This document shows positions 38,001 through 50,587 of a stretch of 64,000 nucleotides of DNA, piece after piece. The notes below the pieces were generated by a model. It saw only the letters and a list, made by a program, of their open reading frames with translations, ran no database searches and was not told the DNA's origin. Each line of letters starts with the position of its first letter. Within the stretch, counting starts at the first letter, position 1. Source of the stretch: Hemicentrotus pulcherrimus (taxonomy: Eukaryota > Echinodermata > Echinoidea > Camarodonta > Strongylocentrotidae); assembly GCA_003118195.1 (NCBI GenBank), contig BEXV01000324.1:167396-231395 (forward strand). Direction: 5' to 3'. A program made the position numbers and the translations under genes.

Positions 38001-38489
38001 AATCTCAAGGAGTCGTGGTGAAAATTAGTCGCTGGCTTCGACGAATTAGCCCATAAATTGGCGGCACCGTGAAGAAAAGATTAAGTTCACCCTCGGTGAA
38101 CGAAGGGAATCTTAAGGGGCGTCGTGGGTATTAATACTCATAACCTAAACTTACAAATTATAAGAAATGAAAGGGCATGGCGAATTCTTGTCTTTCCAAA
38201 GATTGAGACCAGACTACGGAAATAGCTGTGGGATATTTGCCTAATCGAATTTGAAAAGATCAGTAAACCATTGATAAAGACCGTGAAATTTTGGGCAGGA
38301 ATATGTTTGTGTTTTTTTTTTCTTGACACTTGTAATGGTTAGGAAGACAGGGTCACAAAATATACCAAGGACAAATCAAATTTTAAAAAATTAAAAAAAC
38401 AAACAAAAAATCCAATTTAACTAGGATGTTAAAAAAATAGCCACCGCTTCGTATTTTTCCTCTCACTTTACCAGCTTAGAGCCAAGTGA
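35096..38489. other. No gene recognised; CA and CT tracts
   Basis: Simple repeats: (CA)n at 35575-35594, CA-rich at 36241-36266 and CT-rich at 36278-36332. An acceptor ending at 36917 precedes 26 open codons and a stop, unrecognised. The region from 37.6 to 37.9 kb is very AT-rich. Confidence 0.5.
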
Positions 38490-38640
38490 AGATGACTACA
38501 AATATTACGACGACCACGCCGACGACGACAAAGTTAATGACGACGACTTCTGCTTCTACTATTACTACCAGTCTAAATAACACCACTCCTAATACTGCTA
38601 CTTATGATGTTGCTGCTTTGACTGCAAACTAGTTTTGCTT
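38490..38640. repeat. Cryptic trinucleotide region (ACG/ACT/TGC)
   Basis: Dense but imperfect triplets: GACGACGAC, TACTATTACTAC and GCTACT. This suggests past slippage at a triplet repeat. Stops interrupt the frames, so it is not a polypeptide repeat. Confidence 0.7.
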
Positions 38641-38868
38641 TAGGTGATTATCCTACTTTAACTACTTAACCCCCTCGATTTTACTAGTTCTCTTGTTTGC
38701 CATTTTCTGTTAACTTTCTTTAATCCACAATTACGTATCGAAATCATCCCTCCTATTAAAATGTTAACTTCTGAGATAAAGTTGTAATTTATGATTATAT
38801 TAGATAACACTCATGTATACAAAAAAGTTGATATGATCATAATTCATCTACTTCGTATTCAAAAGCCT

Positions 38869-38892
38869 TTCTCTCTCTCTCTCTCTCTCTCC
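38869..38892. repeat. (CT)n microsatellite
   Basis: Short pure CT tract. Confidence 0.9.
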
Positions 38893-41450
38893 ATAAAGCG
38901 ACATATTATGTTCATGTATGCGAGAATGAAACATTTCCAAAGTATTGCATTTTTTAAAGAATAATTACTTCCTTGCCAAGCGACAAATTAGTTAAAATCG
39001 GAATGACTAGTTTACCTCAACTAAATATCTGTTTTTCTGAAGAGTCTATATGAAAACTGCTCGAATAATATTTTTAGTGAGTTAATGCAGCATGTCATCA
39101 GTCATGACAAAGAATGAAAGGTAGGACAATCTACATAGTCTGACCTAAATAGAGTCGCTCGTGAGATGAATAAAAGAGGACCTCTGTCATCCATCACCAC
39201 GATGCATTATGACATCACAGAAATCTATGCACCAGTCTTTCGCTTCGTTCGGGAGCCGGGACGGATTGTATTTTTTTTCTTTGTCGAGTAGTACTCATTT
39301 GCAGAGGAATGTGTGATATTTTGAATAAAAATACACAAAAACCAAATTCACAAAATGTTGTATACATTCCAATTTCTTTAGGATGATTTAGCAAATGATA
39401 ATGCAAATGCGACAACGAACTAAATCAAAAAGGATAACAAATAAATTAGTGTAGTAGTAACTTGCCACCACGCTTTTTATGAGATATCAAGGAAAATATG
39501 GAATGATGGGAAATACGGTCACAGATTGGGCACTTTGGGCGAAAATACGTCTCATTCCCTCAACTTCATATTCTTTATGAATGTCACGTAGCGTCTGCTC
39601 CGTGATGTTGTGTGGGTTTCGAAGACGAGTTCACAAACCCTGTCACTCATTTCTTCCAAACCGTTTTTCATGATATAGATTGCTTACATTAATTACATAC
39701 CAGCTCAGGTTTCTTCCAAATACATGATTTATGTCAAACCACCCCCCACCCCCGACCTTTTCCCCTTCAAATTTTACCCAGGTTCACTCTATGATTAGTT
39801 TGGCGTGAAAATATCCACATTCGCTATTGTATATGTGAGACTTCAAGTCTTCAACTTGGCGCTAAGGGAGTTTTCGTCATCGCGAAATCACGTGACCAAA
39901 TCTCTGCGCCGAATTACGCGATCGAATGGAGTCGTCTGGGGAAGAGTACATGCAAAGATTTATTGTATGGGGTGGTAATATGATAGCTCTGCAGGGAATT
40001 CCTCAAGAGTAGGTATTTTGAGTTTCCTCTAAAAAATAAGGTGCGAAGGCATAATGTCCAATGCATGGATGTAATGAAAAAAGTGACTTTGATACATCAA
40101 TGGTAATGTCTCGGACGCATACGACCGATTCGATAAGTCACTGTTAAAAGTTCACTAGATCACTTAATTTCTTGACGATGACACTTTTACAAGACCTCGA
40201 AAAGAAAAATCCTACCTGGTTACAAAATTTTAAAAAGGATGTCCAAGGGTATGTGTGTGTGCGCGCTTTGGTGAGGATGTATAGTTGGGCGCTTTGGTTG
40301 GGCGTGTGTGTGCGTGCGCGTGCTAGTGTGTGTTTGTGTTGTCATTAATGATAGTCATAGAATAAAGATTGCATCGTTGTAAATACGGTGTTTCATGAGG
40401 TCTAGTCGTGCGATAAGATTGTATTTTATTCGTTTACATTTCAATCGTAAACGCATTAATTCACATTTCTTGTTAATATGTATTACGGTTCGTGGATTGG
40501 ATACATTTCGTGCAGTGAAATAATTTGTTCCTGCAGTATATAAATTCACATTCATTATCCAATTATGTAGTTCCTCTTGAGTTCTCCTTATAAGAATACT
40601 GAAACCATTTGTTTCTGTTCAGAATGTTGAAAGAGAGTTGTAGCATTCAACTTTCCTAACCGCTATAAATTAGAAATAGTGCAGCGACCTCAAGGGGATC
40701 ACGCTGAGATATAGGAATCATAATTCCCTCGATCATTCATCCAACTTAAGAGCTATTTGGCAAAAGAGAGACGCGACATGGGGGTCGTGGGGTGCTCATC
40801 GATGAAACATGTACATTGAACACAGAGACAAATCACCGGTCACTATAACAAACATCCACACATTAAGAAACATGGTTAGATTTCATAACGTATCAGATCT
40901 TGGGGTGCAGCCTGAGTAGGAAGCATTAGCGTAAAGAACACATCCTATTATGAATGATTGATTGAAACTTCCCAACTGGTACCTGCTGTGCCACTGTGGT
41001 TTCGCTGATTTATCCTAAAAGTACACCACCCTTATAGCGCCAAACCACCGAGGAGGCTCTCCGAGGTACAGATGCCGGCAAGGAATCACAAATACTATAG
41101 AGAACCGACTGCAATATAAAGGCAATAAAAAGGCTAATTGATTGCTATAAGCGGCGCCAATATGTGCTGAGAATGTGGATTATTGCGATCCTATGACTCA
41201 GCTGCATGGGCACCCTTACTGTCGGTAATAAAGATAAATCCTGTTTTACTGCTGCTCATCTGCAGTGGGATAGGGGTCAGCTCGCACGTCGTATAAAAAT
41301 AATTATCAACATCAAGACCACCGCGTTGTCAGTGTCACCACCCATCGAATTCGGGGGTGGAAGTGGTTTGCCTTACGTTTGGTATCGTTCAGAATTGTGC
41401 CCTAGCGCGTAGAGAGAATGGATTAAAAGACGTGTTTCATATTAAAGGTA
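38893..41450. other. No gene recognised; GT-rich tract
   Basis: At about 40248-40340 alternating GT and GC sequence includes the phrase GCGCTTTGGT twice and could adopt Z-DNA. The rest is unremarkable, with short unrecognised frames. Confidence 0.5.
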
Positions 41451-41853
41451 TTGTGGTCAAGTGGATAAGTTACCAGACGGCAGATCACAAAGTACATGGT
41501 TCAAATCACAGCCCGACACTAGGGACTTTTAGATTTGTACGTCGACATAGTGGACTGTCACGTATAAGTCCCTATTAACGTCCTTTGGCAAGACGTTAAT
41601 CTACATTTTGCCACTCTCCACGGAGGTGTTAAATGGGTACCCGGTAGGATGCGAAAGTGAACGTAGTTTGCTCAGCATTGTGAGCGACTGTTATAATGGC
41701 GCCTGATTGGAAGGCTCCCCTGGGAGTGGAGAATGTCCGTACATTGTGTGCGAGCAAGCCTGAATCCGATGACCGGGGTAAATTTTGTAAAGCGCTTTAG
41801 AGACATCGTTAATGTACTAAGCGTTATATAACAGCGGAATGTCATTCTTATCA
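41451..41853 (+). mobile_element. tRNA-derived SINE, near full length
   Basis: A roughly 400-bp SINE. The head has a good A box (TGGTCAAGTGG, 41454-41464) and a B box with one mismatch (GGTTCAAATCA, 41498-41508). The middle holds GCCACTCTCCACGGAGGTGT, AATGGGTACCCGGTAGGATG and GGGAGTGGAGAATG, which I recall from SINEs of marine invertebrates, notably sea urchins. The tail reads TGTAAAGCGCTTTAGAGACA then AAGCGTTATATAACAGCGGA and ends in a degenerate TTCTTATCAT. Such tails are shared with partner LINEs. The two open frames here are accidental. Target duplications are not obvious. Confidence 0.85.
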
Positions 41854-43761
41854 TAAGGGACCTACAGCAAATTATTCGTGTTTTTCAAGAGAAAATCTTT
41901 CCATCCGTGATTATGTTGTCCATTATTATCAGTTGTATGAATGTTCTTCGGGTAACTACCTTATACGTATCAGTATGAACGTAAACGTGTGTCAAAATTT
42001 CAGCACACATAAGAGTCCATAGCGATAATATTTTTCGGTGCAACTTTGTTAACACTTGCATCGGTATACATTTGTTTGATATCTATCTGATAATACAGAT
42101 TATAAAATTCTAGAGATAAGCAGCTATAGGACTATAGGAGCATGATATAATGTAAAGGAGACGAAAATACTTTCCCAGGATACAATTTGTATTCATCATT
42201 GTTTCTGTATTAATTTCCGATAAGGTAGGGGTTAATCCCTCATCAAACTATATCCCTTATATATCCGCTTTACAACATTGTAATATTTCTTCAGGCTATA
42301 TCCATTTCTTTCTCTTTTATGATTGGTAGTCTGAAAAGGAAATAGGCAGACTTACATTTCCTTATTTGAGGATAGTATCTCTTTTTATGTATCATTATCT
42401 TAAACTAACAATTTTGTTCATAAAGCAAAGCGGATTCTTTTCTTCAATCAAGAAATGTTTTGTGATAGGAAAAAAAAGGGATACGAACAAAATCCAACAC
42501 GCGTTTCCTAGATTTATCGTGTTGTGAAAGTATGACATTTTCACAATATTAAAAGCGGTGTCACTTTTCGTGCGATGTTTGCACTGTCCTGATACAGCTA
42601 ATGAACAAGTAAGATAGATAAGTACACTAACTCCCCGTCGTAAATAATATGAGCATCCTTCCTGCATTGGAGGATAAACATTTACAGATAATAACTGTTT
42701 TCATACAGAAGTCGAACTATTGCTGTACTATTTCATAAAAATATTGTCAGCTCATTAAAAATAAAATTTGAAGTGCATATATTCTAATAATGTAGAGGTT
42801 GATTTAGGAACTCAACGAGCTGGATGTTTTTTGTTTTTTTTAAACTTCCATATTCAAGTAATTTTGTTGTAATATATATGTATTATTTAAGATAACGGAA
42901 AGATGACATCATTTTTATATTATACGTAGTTTAATGTGCGATTGAAAGAAGGACTTTCGTAATCCGCCTTGGTTTCCATCACATTACATTTGTTGAAAAA
43001 CTTAATACATAAGAGATGTGGTTGATATAACAGATATTACAACGGACTTTGCATTCATAAATAAAGGGCTATATCATCCAACGGCAAGACGTGTGTGCGT
43101 ATTGGTACGTGGATATTTGTGAGCGTAAATGAGATTGCATTTTTTCCCCTTTTCCCCCTTGTAGATCGGTAATCACATAGGCCTAGCTTGAAAAAAATGT
43201 TCATTGTAGCGCTAAGTGAGCTTAGTGTAACACCTGCGACTATTGCTTATTCTTCCACGTTCAATATGCTATTATCACGTGCCAATACCCTGATACAGGC
43301 TGCTGATTAACACCACTGAAGCTGCCAATCTTTTCGGATGACGACATTTCTTCAGTGACGTAATAGCAGGGACCGAGAGGAAGAAAGATAAATGGGGAGA
43401 GAGAAAAGGAGAGCGAGCTTACAAGGGAACAAAAATGGCAGAGTAGTTAATAACCGTTACCATATATTTTGCATGTATGTGTCTGAGAATTCTTTTTCTT
43501 TATGAGTGCATTCTAAAACGGTAACATTTGACGAAACATTATGGAATCTTGACAACATCAACAACTTATATTTCGAATAACGTTAAGTTATTGATAACTA
43601 TTTTGCTATTTCAAATGAATAATTTCTTCGATTTGATATAATATATTGCTTTCTGCAATATATTGCTTTCTTGGCTGTCGCATGATTTACTTAACAACAT
43701 GATAAAAATGGCATGAATTCGCGATGATCAAAGTTAACCTTTACTGGTATTTGCATTTTAG
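41854..43761. other. No gene recognised
   Basis: AT-rich. The short phrase AATATATTGCTTTCT occurs twice in tandem at about 43639-43670. The final 26 bases form the acceptor of the candidate exon that follows. Confidence 0.5.
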
Positions 43762-43961
43762 ACTCTGAAGATCATCGTTGCGATTCCAAATCGGATGTGA
43801 AGGTTGGTCAATATTTCGACTGGCCCTGCTCCGCTCAAACCACAGAGACGCCGAGATCTCGAGTTCTGACATCACCACGTAACTTGAACAAGGAAAGGAA
43901 ACACGAAGTGACAGCCTTATTAGAAAGGCTCGAGAGCTGCATTACCAAAAACGATTTTTGA
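43762..43961 (+). CDS. Candidate 3'-terminal exon, product unknown
   Basis: A pyrimidine-biased acceptor (TTACTGGTATTTGCATTTTAG, ending 43761) is followed by an open frame from 43764 to a TGA at 43959-43961, with two leading bases completing a split codon. The peptide of about 65 residues starts SEDHRCDSKSDVKVG, includes QTTETPRSRVLTSPRNLN and ends LLERLESCITKNDF. It is charged, Ser/Thr/Arg-rich and balanced, unlike the Phe/Tyr/Ile-rich noise frames elsewhere, and the DNA is more GC-rich than its flanks. A possible AATAAA lies at 44484. The C-terminal part looks helical and could be a short coiled coil. I do not recognise a family, and upstream exons are not identified. Confidence 0.33.
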
Positions 43962-46690
43962 TCATCTGGGATGGAAAAACAGAAAACAGATATACCTCAT
44001 AGGTTTATTCACATTGACGTCGATAATCATATAGCCGAAGTGAATCAAAATAATATTTGTTTCAGATGACAAAAAAACGGATAATTGATGGGGGAGATCT
44101 TAATTCCGAGTTGTGCCTCGTCTGATTTGCGTATGACCGTGATGAATCTTTTATGATAAAACTCTTAAAATGTAACCTGTACAACCGATTCAATTTGATG
44201 TCATTATCCAGTGACAAAGCTTCATAATCCATTAGGCGATATGCAGCCTGAGTATGACCTCAGAGACATTTATTCCCTGTAAGTAATCTGTAACCAAAGG
44301 GATGCTATTTAACTTGGAAGTCGTCATTCTCAATCCACCATTCGATTCCTACCATCGCCTTGTATGATGCCCTCGGATGTCATAACATATACATGCCTTT
44401 AAATAGAATGGCATTATCTAAATTGTATTGGCTTTTTGCTTGTTTTCTTCTGCTTCTTTTACCTCTTGACATTTATATACATAAATAAAACCCACACCAC
44501 TATTCGCAACTTAAAAACAAAAAAGATGTCGAATATTGCATTTCTTTGCATATGATTTCAAAATGGAAGAACTTAGGCCTATTATGATTCCATAAATAAA
44601 AATTTCAAGAATAAATTTTCCAATTTTAAATTATTTCGTTTCTTTATCACTTTTTTTTTCATCATACCTATGGGTACGTATAACTTTCACTTGCTGGAAA
44701 AAACACACTCACAGATCGATTGGTCTCGAAGAGTATTCAATTGGCTGGCGCGAAAGAAGTTTGAACAAATATTTGTCCTCGAAATATAAACCAAATATTT
44801 TCCTACCCCAGTCCCATACATCAAACCTGGCCAACCACTCCACACGGGAGAGGAGCCGCTCCAACTCGCACAAACAATAGAGCTTAAATTAGATATATCT
44901 ATCGCTCTCCGGTCTCCTGTGTTTGTTCATGTCGATGATGATAATTCGAAGTTCAAAGTTAAACGTTGACGTCCAGAAATGAACAAAAAACATGAAAGGG
45001 AGACAGAGGGAGGGATAGAGAGTGAACTGCGGAGAGGATGGCAACGATCGAAGTGAATTTGATGGGTCATCGATCTTCCTCGATGACTTTCTCTCGCTCT
45101 CTCGGATACCAGGGCAATCATCAAGCCCTGGAGTATGGGTGTTAGGACACCCTCACGACGCCAGAGTGGTTTCCGAGTCAGCAAGGAAGCGAACTAAAGC
45201 AGATGGGTAAACACCGCTACCCTGAACGTATCGTATTCAACGATATTTTACCAGCAGCCTTTCCTTACAGGGACACTGAATACATTTGTTGAGACAAAAT
45301 ATCAATTTTTTTTAAAACCTGGATAGATACCAGCACGGATGCTTTGAAATATACTTCCAAATTCTTTCTTCAAATGCAAAAGTGTGAAAGATGTTTCACA
45401 CCAGTTACTTGCGAAATACTGAAGAGTCTTAGGTATAATGTGTTGGTAAACGCTGTAAGGGTTTAATAGCTTTCCTTCATCTTCTTATTGGTGAATACAT
45501 ATATAAATGAAGAATCAAAATCAGGAACACTTTCTTATATCTGGAACTACGTATTTAGCCTTGATTTGCAGACATTACCTGTCACCAATTACTTCTAGAC
45601 CAAACTTAAACCAAGTGTCGGGGCTGATTCATACGCCGAAGATCAAACGAGATTCGGCCTCCGCAGTTACAGTTCATAAGAACTTTCAACACATGTAGAT
45701 GTAATTTCAAAAGAGGAACAGTGAATTAAACCAAGGAAAGCATATTTTTTCGAACGGACAGATAATCCCCACCTATGTTGTCGTCGATTAGCTTAACTAA
45801 CTGAAGAATTATTACCGATATTGGTTTAAAAAATACAAATCCATCAGGGGAAAACGTCATTAGTATCACTGAATCCAGAATTGAACCTACAATGTGGGAT
45901 ACCCATAATAAATTGAAATAGTATTCCAAATTAACACATTGCAGTATTTTTCGTCCTCTGAAGGATCTAAAACCTTTGTCTGGTCCGCACAGATCGAAGT
46001 AGAAGCAAATAATTACATTGCATACGTCAAGATTTTGAGTCAAATGAAGATATGTGAAGTGCACCCCCAACGTCCATGATGCGATAAGGAAAATTTAATA
46101 GAACATAGAATTGGGGAGAAAATAAACATCATGCGTTACAATTGGAAGTCATCCATACAACTTTAGAAGTAAAGGTGAAAGAAATAGGAGTTAGGGTCTG
46201 CACCGGGGGTCTGCCCTAAACCCTACGTCTTGCCCTTAATTCATGTACAATCAATGAATAGAACCTGTTGCTTCGAAGTAAGATACTCTGTTCTTAATGG
46301 ATAATGCATGAGATCAGATAGATGCTGACTTGCATCATGACATCCCAAGATTTCTCATGTATGCGATCGATAGTCCACACGCTAAATATCGACCTACCAA
46401 GCTTACGACCTTTTCTCTTTCCCTCTCTCCTGAATTCTCTCTCACCTCTCTCTCTCTCTCTCTCCGTATGTCTTCTTTTCTTTGGCTGTCCGATGTTCGC
46501 TCGATTCCGTATGTAAATGACTGGAACGTTGGTCACCTTTCTCGATGGCGATGAAAGAAAAGGAATCACGGACCACAACTTTCCAATTAGAATGCGAGTT
46601 GTGACAGAACCCGAGAAGCTTTTTAGTGGTTTCCTGGCCATTTGAAGCTTAAAAATCACAACTCTCTTAATACAACTTGGAACTAGTGAT
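43962..46690. other. No gene recognised
   Basis: It may include a 3' UTR if the preceding exon is real. Frames at 45019-45208 (plus) and 44927-45184 (minus) overlap on opposite strands and neither is recognised. A GA-rich patch lies near 44995-45020 and a CT tract at 46441-46463; the 121-codon minus frame at 46294-46659 reads through the latter. Confidence 0.5.
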
Positions 46691-47852
46691 CAGTGGCGTA
46701 ACATTGATCGAGCCAGTGAGGAGAACTAGTACCAAGGGGGTAGGGGTTTTCGGAAATATTGCATTGACGACAAGAAAAAGCAAAATAGCAGTTGGCTGTA
46801 CTGCCTGTTAACCTTTCCCGTCTCAGCCCCCCCCCCCCCCCCCCCCCCCCCCCCCNTTTTATTATTCTTTGAGTAATTCGATTGGGGGATATCATGATGC
46901 TCCCCTCCACTCCTTGTACACATCCGTAGTAACAACGCCAATGCGAGTCAATGATGGCGAAAAGTCAACTCAAGATCGATAGCCTGTACTTTGATGGAAT
47001 AATCATGGAGATAAAAGAAGAGCATGGAATAATCAGCCGTTCCATTGCTGATGTTCTTCAACATACTGCTGCTGTTTAGCTTGGAGAGAGAGCTAGGAGT
47101 GTGTGGTCACAGCCACACGGTGGCATTAACACCAACCACGAGATGTCTAATTATTTATGATTTATAGACTCGTATTTTACTGTCCTGTATTAACATGTTA
47201 TCGGGTGGCAGGTTACGAAGTTGACACTATCGCATAAACTAATGAAATATGCACTCGTATATCATTATGATGTTCATCGGGAAGTCAAAACATCGTCTCG
47301 GTCTCGATCTACAGTCATCTGTATGTATGACATGCCCTATTCTGAGGGACATTAGAAGATTTCACACAAAGTGCCAAATAAGTAGAAGAACTTGTGTAAG
47401 AAAAAAAAATAAAGTTAATATCTCCAAACTTTTAAGTGTCCGTTGTCATATAATTAGACATTTCCACTATGTTTTTACTATCAGTTCAGTGACCCTGTTG
47501 TCGCGTATTGATTTGTTTTTCTTCAGCGATGTGGTGCATGACAATGGCGTAATATTATAGTTTTAGTTGAAATCTGTCACGTTTGCTGCAAAGCTGTACA
47601 TACTAGAATGCGCAAACCACGTGATAAGCATCAAGGTGACGAAAGTGTTTGGCATGTCCCCGATCGAATGGCAAAAGAATAACAAATATATAAACAACAG
47701 GAAATAAAACAGAAAAGGAAAGGATGGAAGACAATTTAAAAACCACATCTTTTCCGTACTCAATGACTTTTGTTACATTTTATTCCCGGAGTTAAATCGT
47801 TCCCCTCACGACATCAGAGCCCCCTCAATGCACGACTTACGGTACGCCACTG
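46691..47852. mobile_element. Possible hAT-type element, ends CAGTGGCGTA
   Basis: CAGTGGCGTAACAT starts at 46691, and the reverse complement of the segment ending at 47852 reads CAGTGGCGTACCGT. Paired ends of this type, with internal G/C runs, are what I know from non-autonomous hAT elements. The 8-bp flanks (CTAGTGAT and GTGTGTGT) do not match, so the two ends may belong to different insertions. A 29-base C-run and a single N (46827-46856) lie inside. No transposase is visible in the 1.16 kb. Confidence 0.35.
46827..46856. other. Poly-C29 and single-N join
   Basis: Twenty-nine C followed by one N. This is a contig seam at a homopolymer; the tract length is unreliable. Confidence 0.9.
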
Positions 47853-49483
47853 GTGTGTGTATCAATTAAATTTTCTATACGATATTTGTATTTCTATTGT
47901 TGGCATACATGGGCATAAAGCGTATGTACTGTCATGATATCTCGTCTAACTGGCATTGTGACGTGGAACACAATCATGCACGTGTGCACCCGATATAATT
48001 ATACTCGCATCAACTCTAACCCTACCCCTACCCCAATACCTTGATCAAAAAGATTGTTGGGAATTGTTACGCTTGGCGGAGTTACACTGATGAAATTTTC
48101 CTAAAATTCCACAATGGCATCTATCTCCTACATTGTAAAAACGAACAGGACCCCCCACCCCCACCACAACCTTATCTTGGATATGTAACGATGTTTACAA
48201 AACTCCTCAGTTGCAAGCATTAGCACAATTGAACCTGACAAGATTATATACAATGGCTACATCCCACCTCGCATGTACTATCCCCCTACAAAAAAAAATG
48301 AAATAAAACTTGGTCTGACCTGGATTCAAGCAACTATCATGGGAAATGATATATATCTAGAGATTTGAAAAAGGCGGTCGTTGTATTGAGGGTGTGAAGC
48401 CATCAACAAGTTTCATCAAACATTTACTCAGTCGTCCTATTTCTTGACTTCCCTTTCAAGTCGACCATGTTACATAGATCACAATCAGAATTAGGTCAAC
48501 ACTGGATTACAATACCCAACTGTCAATGCAAGCTTTGGCAGGGTACCAATATAAGATACGAATTCAGACCTGACTTCCGATTCGTATCGTCGAAGCCTGC
48601 TTGAGATGAGTGTAGGTGTTTTCCACCTTCATCCGTTCCTGCATCTCTAAGGTGACGACATCCCCGATCCCAACCCCGCCGTCAATATTACCATGAGAAC
48701 GCCTGTCGAAAGACGAATAACGAGGACTATGAGTTCGTCCGTTTTTCAATACATCTCACTTCATCTGTTTATGCTTAAGAGCTTCCCGCGATGAAAATAT
48801 TCTTATCCGTCTAATTGATAGTGGTAGAGGTCTTGGATGTCATTGAGGAATCGGTTTTCCTCTGCTGCTACAATTATTCACGTCGCTTTGAGGTTTATGA
48901 ACATTCATTCAAAACCATGCGACAAGAATGAGCGATCGCTACACCACCTCTCACATTCACAGGATATTAGAAGATTTTTTTTTTCCGATTGGTAAAACCT
49001 CTTACTCGAATGGATGAGGTTCGGAGGTAAACATGGAATAAGTGTGAGATGCAGGAATTCGCTAAATACATAATGTTTTAAACATATTTTTGTGTTCTCG
49101 TTGGTAGATATGTGTTAAAGTATGGTGAGCATTAATTGCTGTCGATTAATTTTTCCTTCGTTCAATTATTGTCATTTTAAAGTGGTATCCGATCGCCAAA
49201 CACTACTCGTGTCCAAAGTATATATTTCATTTCTTAAAAGAGACCAATCCGTGTCACAAGTTTACACAAAAACTGGCTTTTCAGGTCAGAAAGAAACCCA
49301 ACTTTCTGCCTCTTATACATGCATTGTATTAAATGCCCAATACGTGTCTATTACTTATTTCGTCAGAAGAAAGTCTGACTGTCCTTACGCGCATCCCCAA
49401 AAAAACTTCTTTGACAGAAATAATGGATTGCGAGGGCATTTTGCGCAGATATGGTAACTAAAATGGCTTAAAGTCTGCTATAA
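47853..49483. other. No gene recognised
   Basis: C-rich patches near 48015 and 48150. A 111-codon plus frame at 49122-49457 is unrecognised and has no clear splice context. Confidence 0.5.
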
Positions 49484-49567
49484 AGGAAATCAGAATTTGA
49501 GAGAAGACTAGAGGAGAGGCCTCGGGCTGACCAGATATCGCATATCATCGGCGACAAAAACAGGAAG
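49484..49567 (+). CDS. Possible exon with strong donor, product unknown
   Basis: The frame open from 49484 reads RKSEFERRLEERPRADQ and continues through IIGDKNRK to a strong donor GGAAG|GTAAGAG (GT at 49568), leaving phase 0. The segment is charged and helical in character; the RPxxxQI core is loosely like an RPEL actin-binding motif (RPxxxEL), but spacing to the following hydrophobic pair is two residues short. The upstream acceptor is weak (AAATCAG). The frame stays open past the donor to a stop near 49616. Chance is a serious alternative. Confidence 0.22.
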
Positions 49568-49770
49568 GTAAGAGCCTTATCTCCGGCGGTCAGGCCTATA
49601 ACTCCTTTATAACACTTTCTCATTACAAAGTATGATTCATAGACCGGTATTTTCAGACAGGAGCATAACGGTCAGTCATATTTTAAATCAAGTTTGTTTT
49701 TCATTTGCTAAAAGTTGTCCCATCCTCGTCATTTTCATACCTCACAATAATTGTACGACCTTGCCATTTA

Positions 49771-49911
49771 CAGTGTGCGCGGGCAAGTATTGAATCCCAT
49801 GTCCGGAGTAAAAGTATATATCTGTAAAGCGCTAAGAGACTTCGCAGATTAAAAGCGCTATATAGATAAAAGCGCTATATAAAGGCGGAATAGTATTGTT
49901 ATCATTATTAA
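49771..49911 (+). mobile_element. Truncated SINE, 3' part only
   Basis: This matches the last third of the SINE at 41451-41853: GTGTGCGCGGGCAAG, then a TGAATCCCATG-type block, CTGTAAAGCGCTAAGAGAC and GCGGAATAGTATTGTTATCA. The head and middle are missing, so it is 5'-truncated. The tail phrase AAAAGCGCTATATA is tandemly doubled (49851-49867 and 49868-49880). Confidence 0.75.
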
Positions 49912-50587
49912 TCACAGAAGAAAAAATTCTATCTTCACCACCAGGTTTTAAATTACTTGGACATTACCTGCGAAATTAATTAGAATCTTGGATATAAAGT
50001 ATCCATGATGATGAGAAAAATCTCTTTTATATAGACTATACTTGCAATGGGAGATATACAAGGATATCAGCGTGTTCTCGTTTATCGCCAACTCAAACTA
50101 ACTTCCTCGCAAAATCAAGATGTACTATAGACTCTGATGAATTTCCTGTTAATGGATACAGTCACGTGACAGGACGGACAATCTGAAATACATCTCAAGA
50201 TAATGCTGAATTTTGATATACACTTAAATGTTACCAATTTCCTGCTTTAAAGTTGTAGAAAGGACATTAGGAAGTATATTTTCCAGGAATTCGTTTAGGA
50301 ATGGCCTACACGACCCCTCTCTACTAAAACAAGGCAAGCAACCATTGGCTTTGGGTGAAAGGCTTACCCTCGCAAAAACAAGAACTTTCAATCACACATC
50401 TTTGCGAACATCATGAGAATGTGACCCCTTTTCGAGATATTTCTTGCTTATTCAAAAACGTTTCTTTTCCTTTTTAATCTGCAAATATTACTATAAATTA
50501 CTCCCTTTCCGTGAAATGTTTGCTAGCATGGATACAAGAAGGCAATATGATTTCAGTACAGGGCTAGATTATAAGCTGACATGAAGA

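Noticed and set aside
44200..44278. Short open frame ending at GTAAGT (DLRDIYSL)
   Set aside because: Only about 20 codons with a mediocre acceptor; donors of this quality are expected several times by chance.
45019..45208. 63-codon plus frame overlapping an 85-codon minus frame
   Set aside because: Mutually exclusive frames, neither recognised; GA-rich edge inflates the minus one.
48010..48045. Telomere-like CTAACCCTACCCCTACCCC
   Set aside because: Too short and irregular to be an interstitial telomere array.
50287..50416. Acceptor followed by 42 open codons (NSFRNGLHDPSLL...)
   Set aside because: No family, no partner exons, acceptor only moderate.
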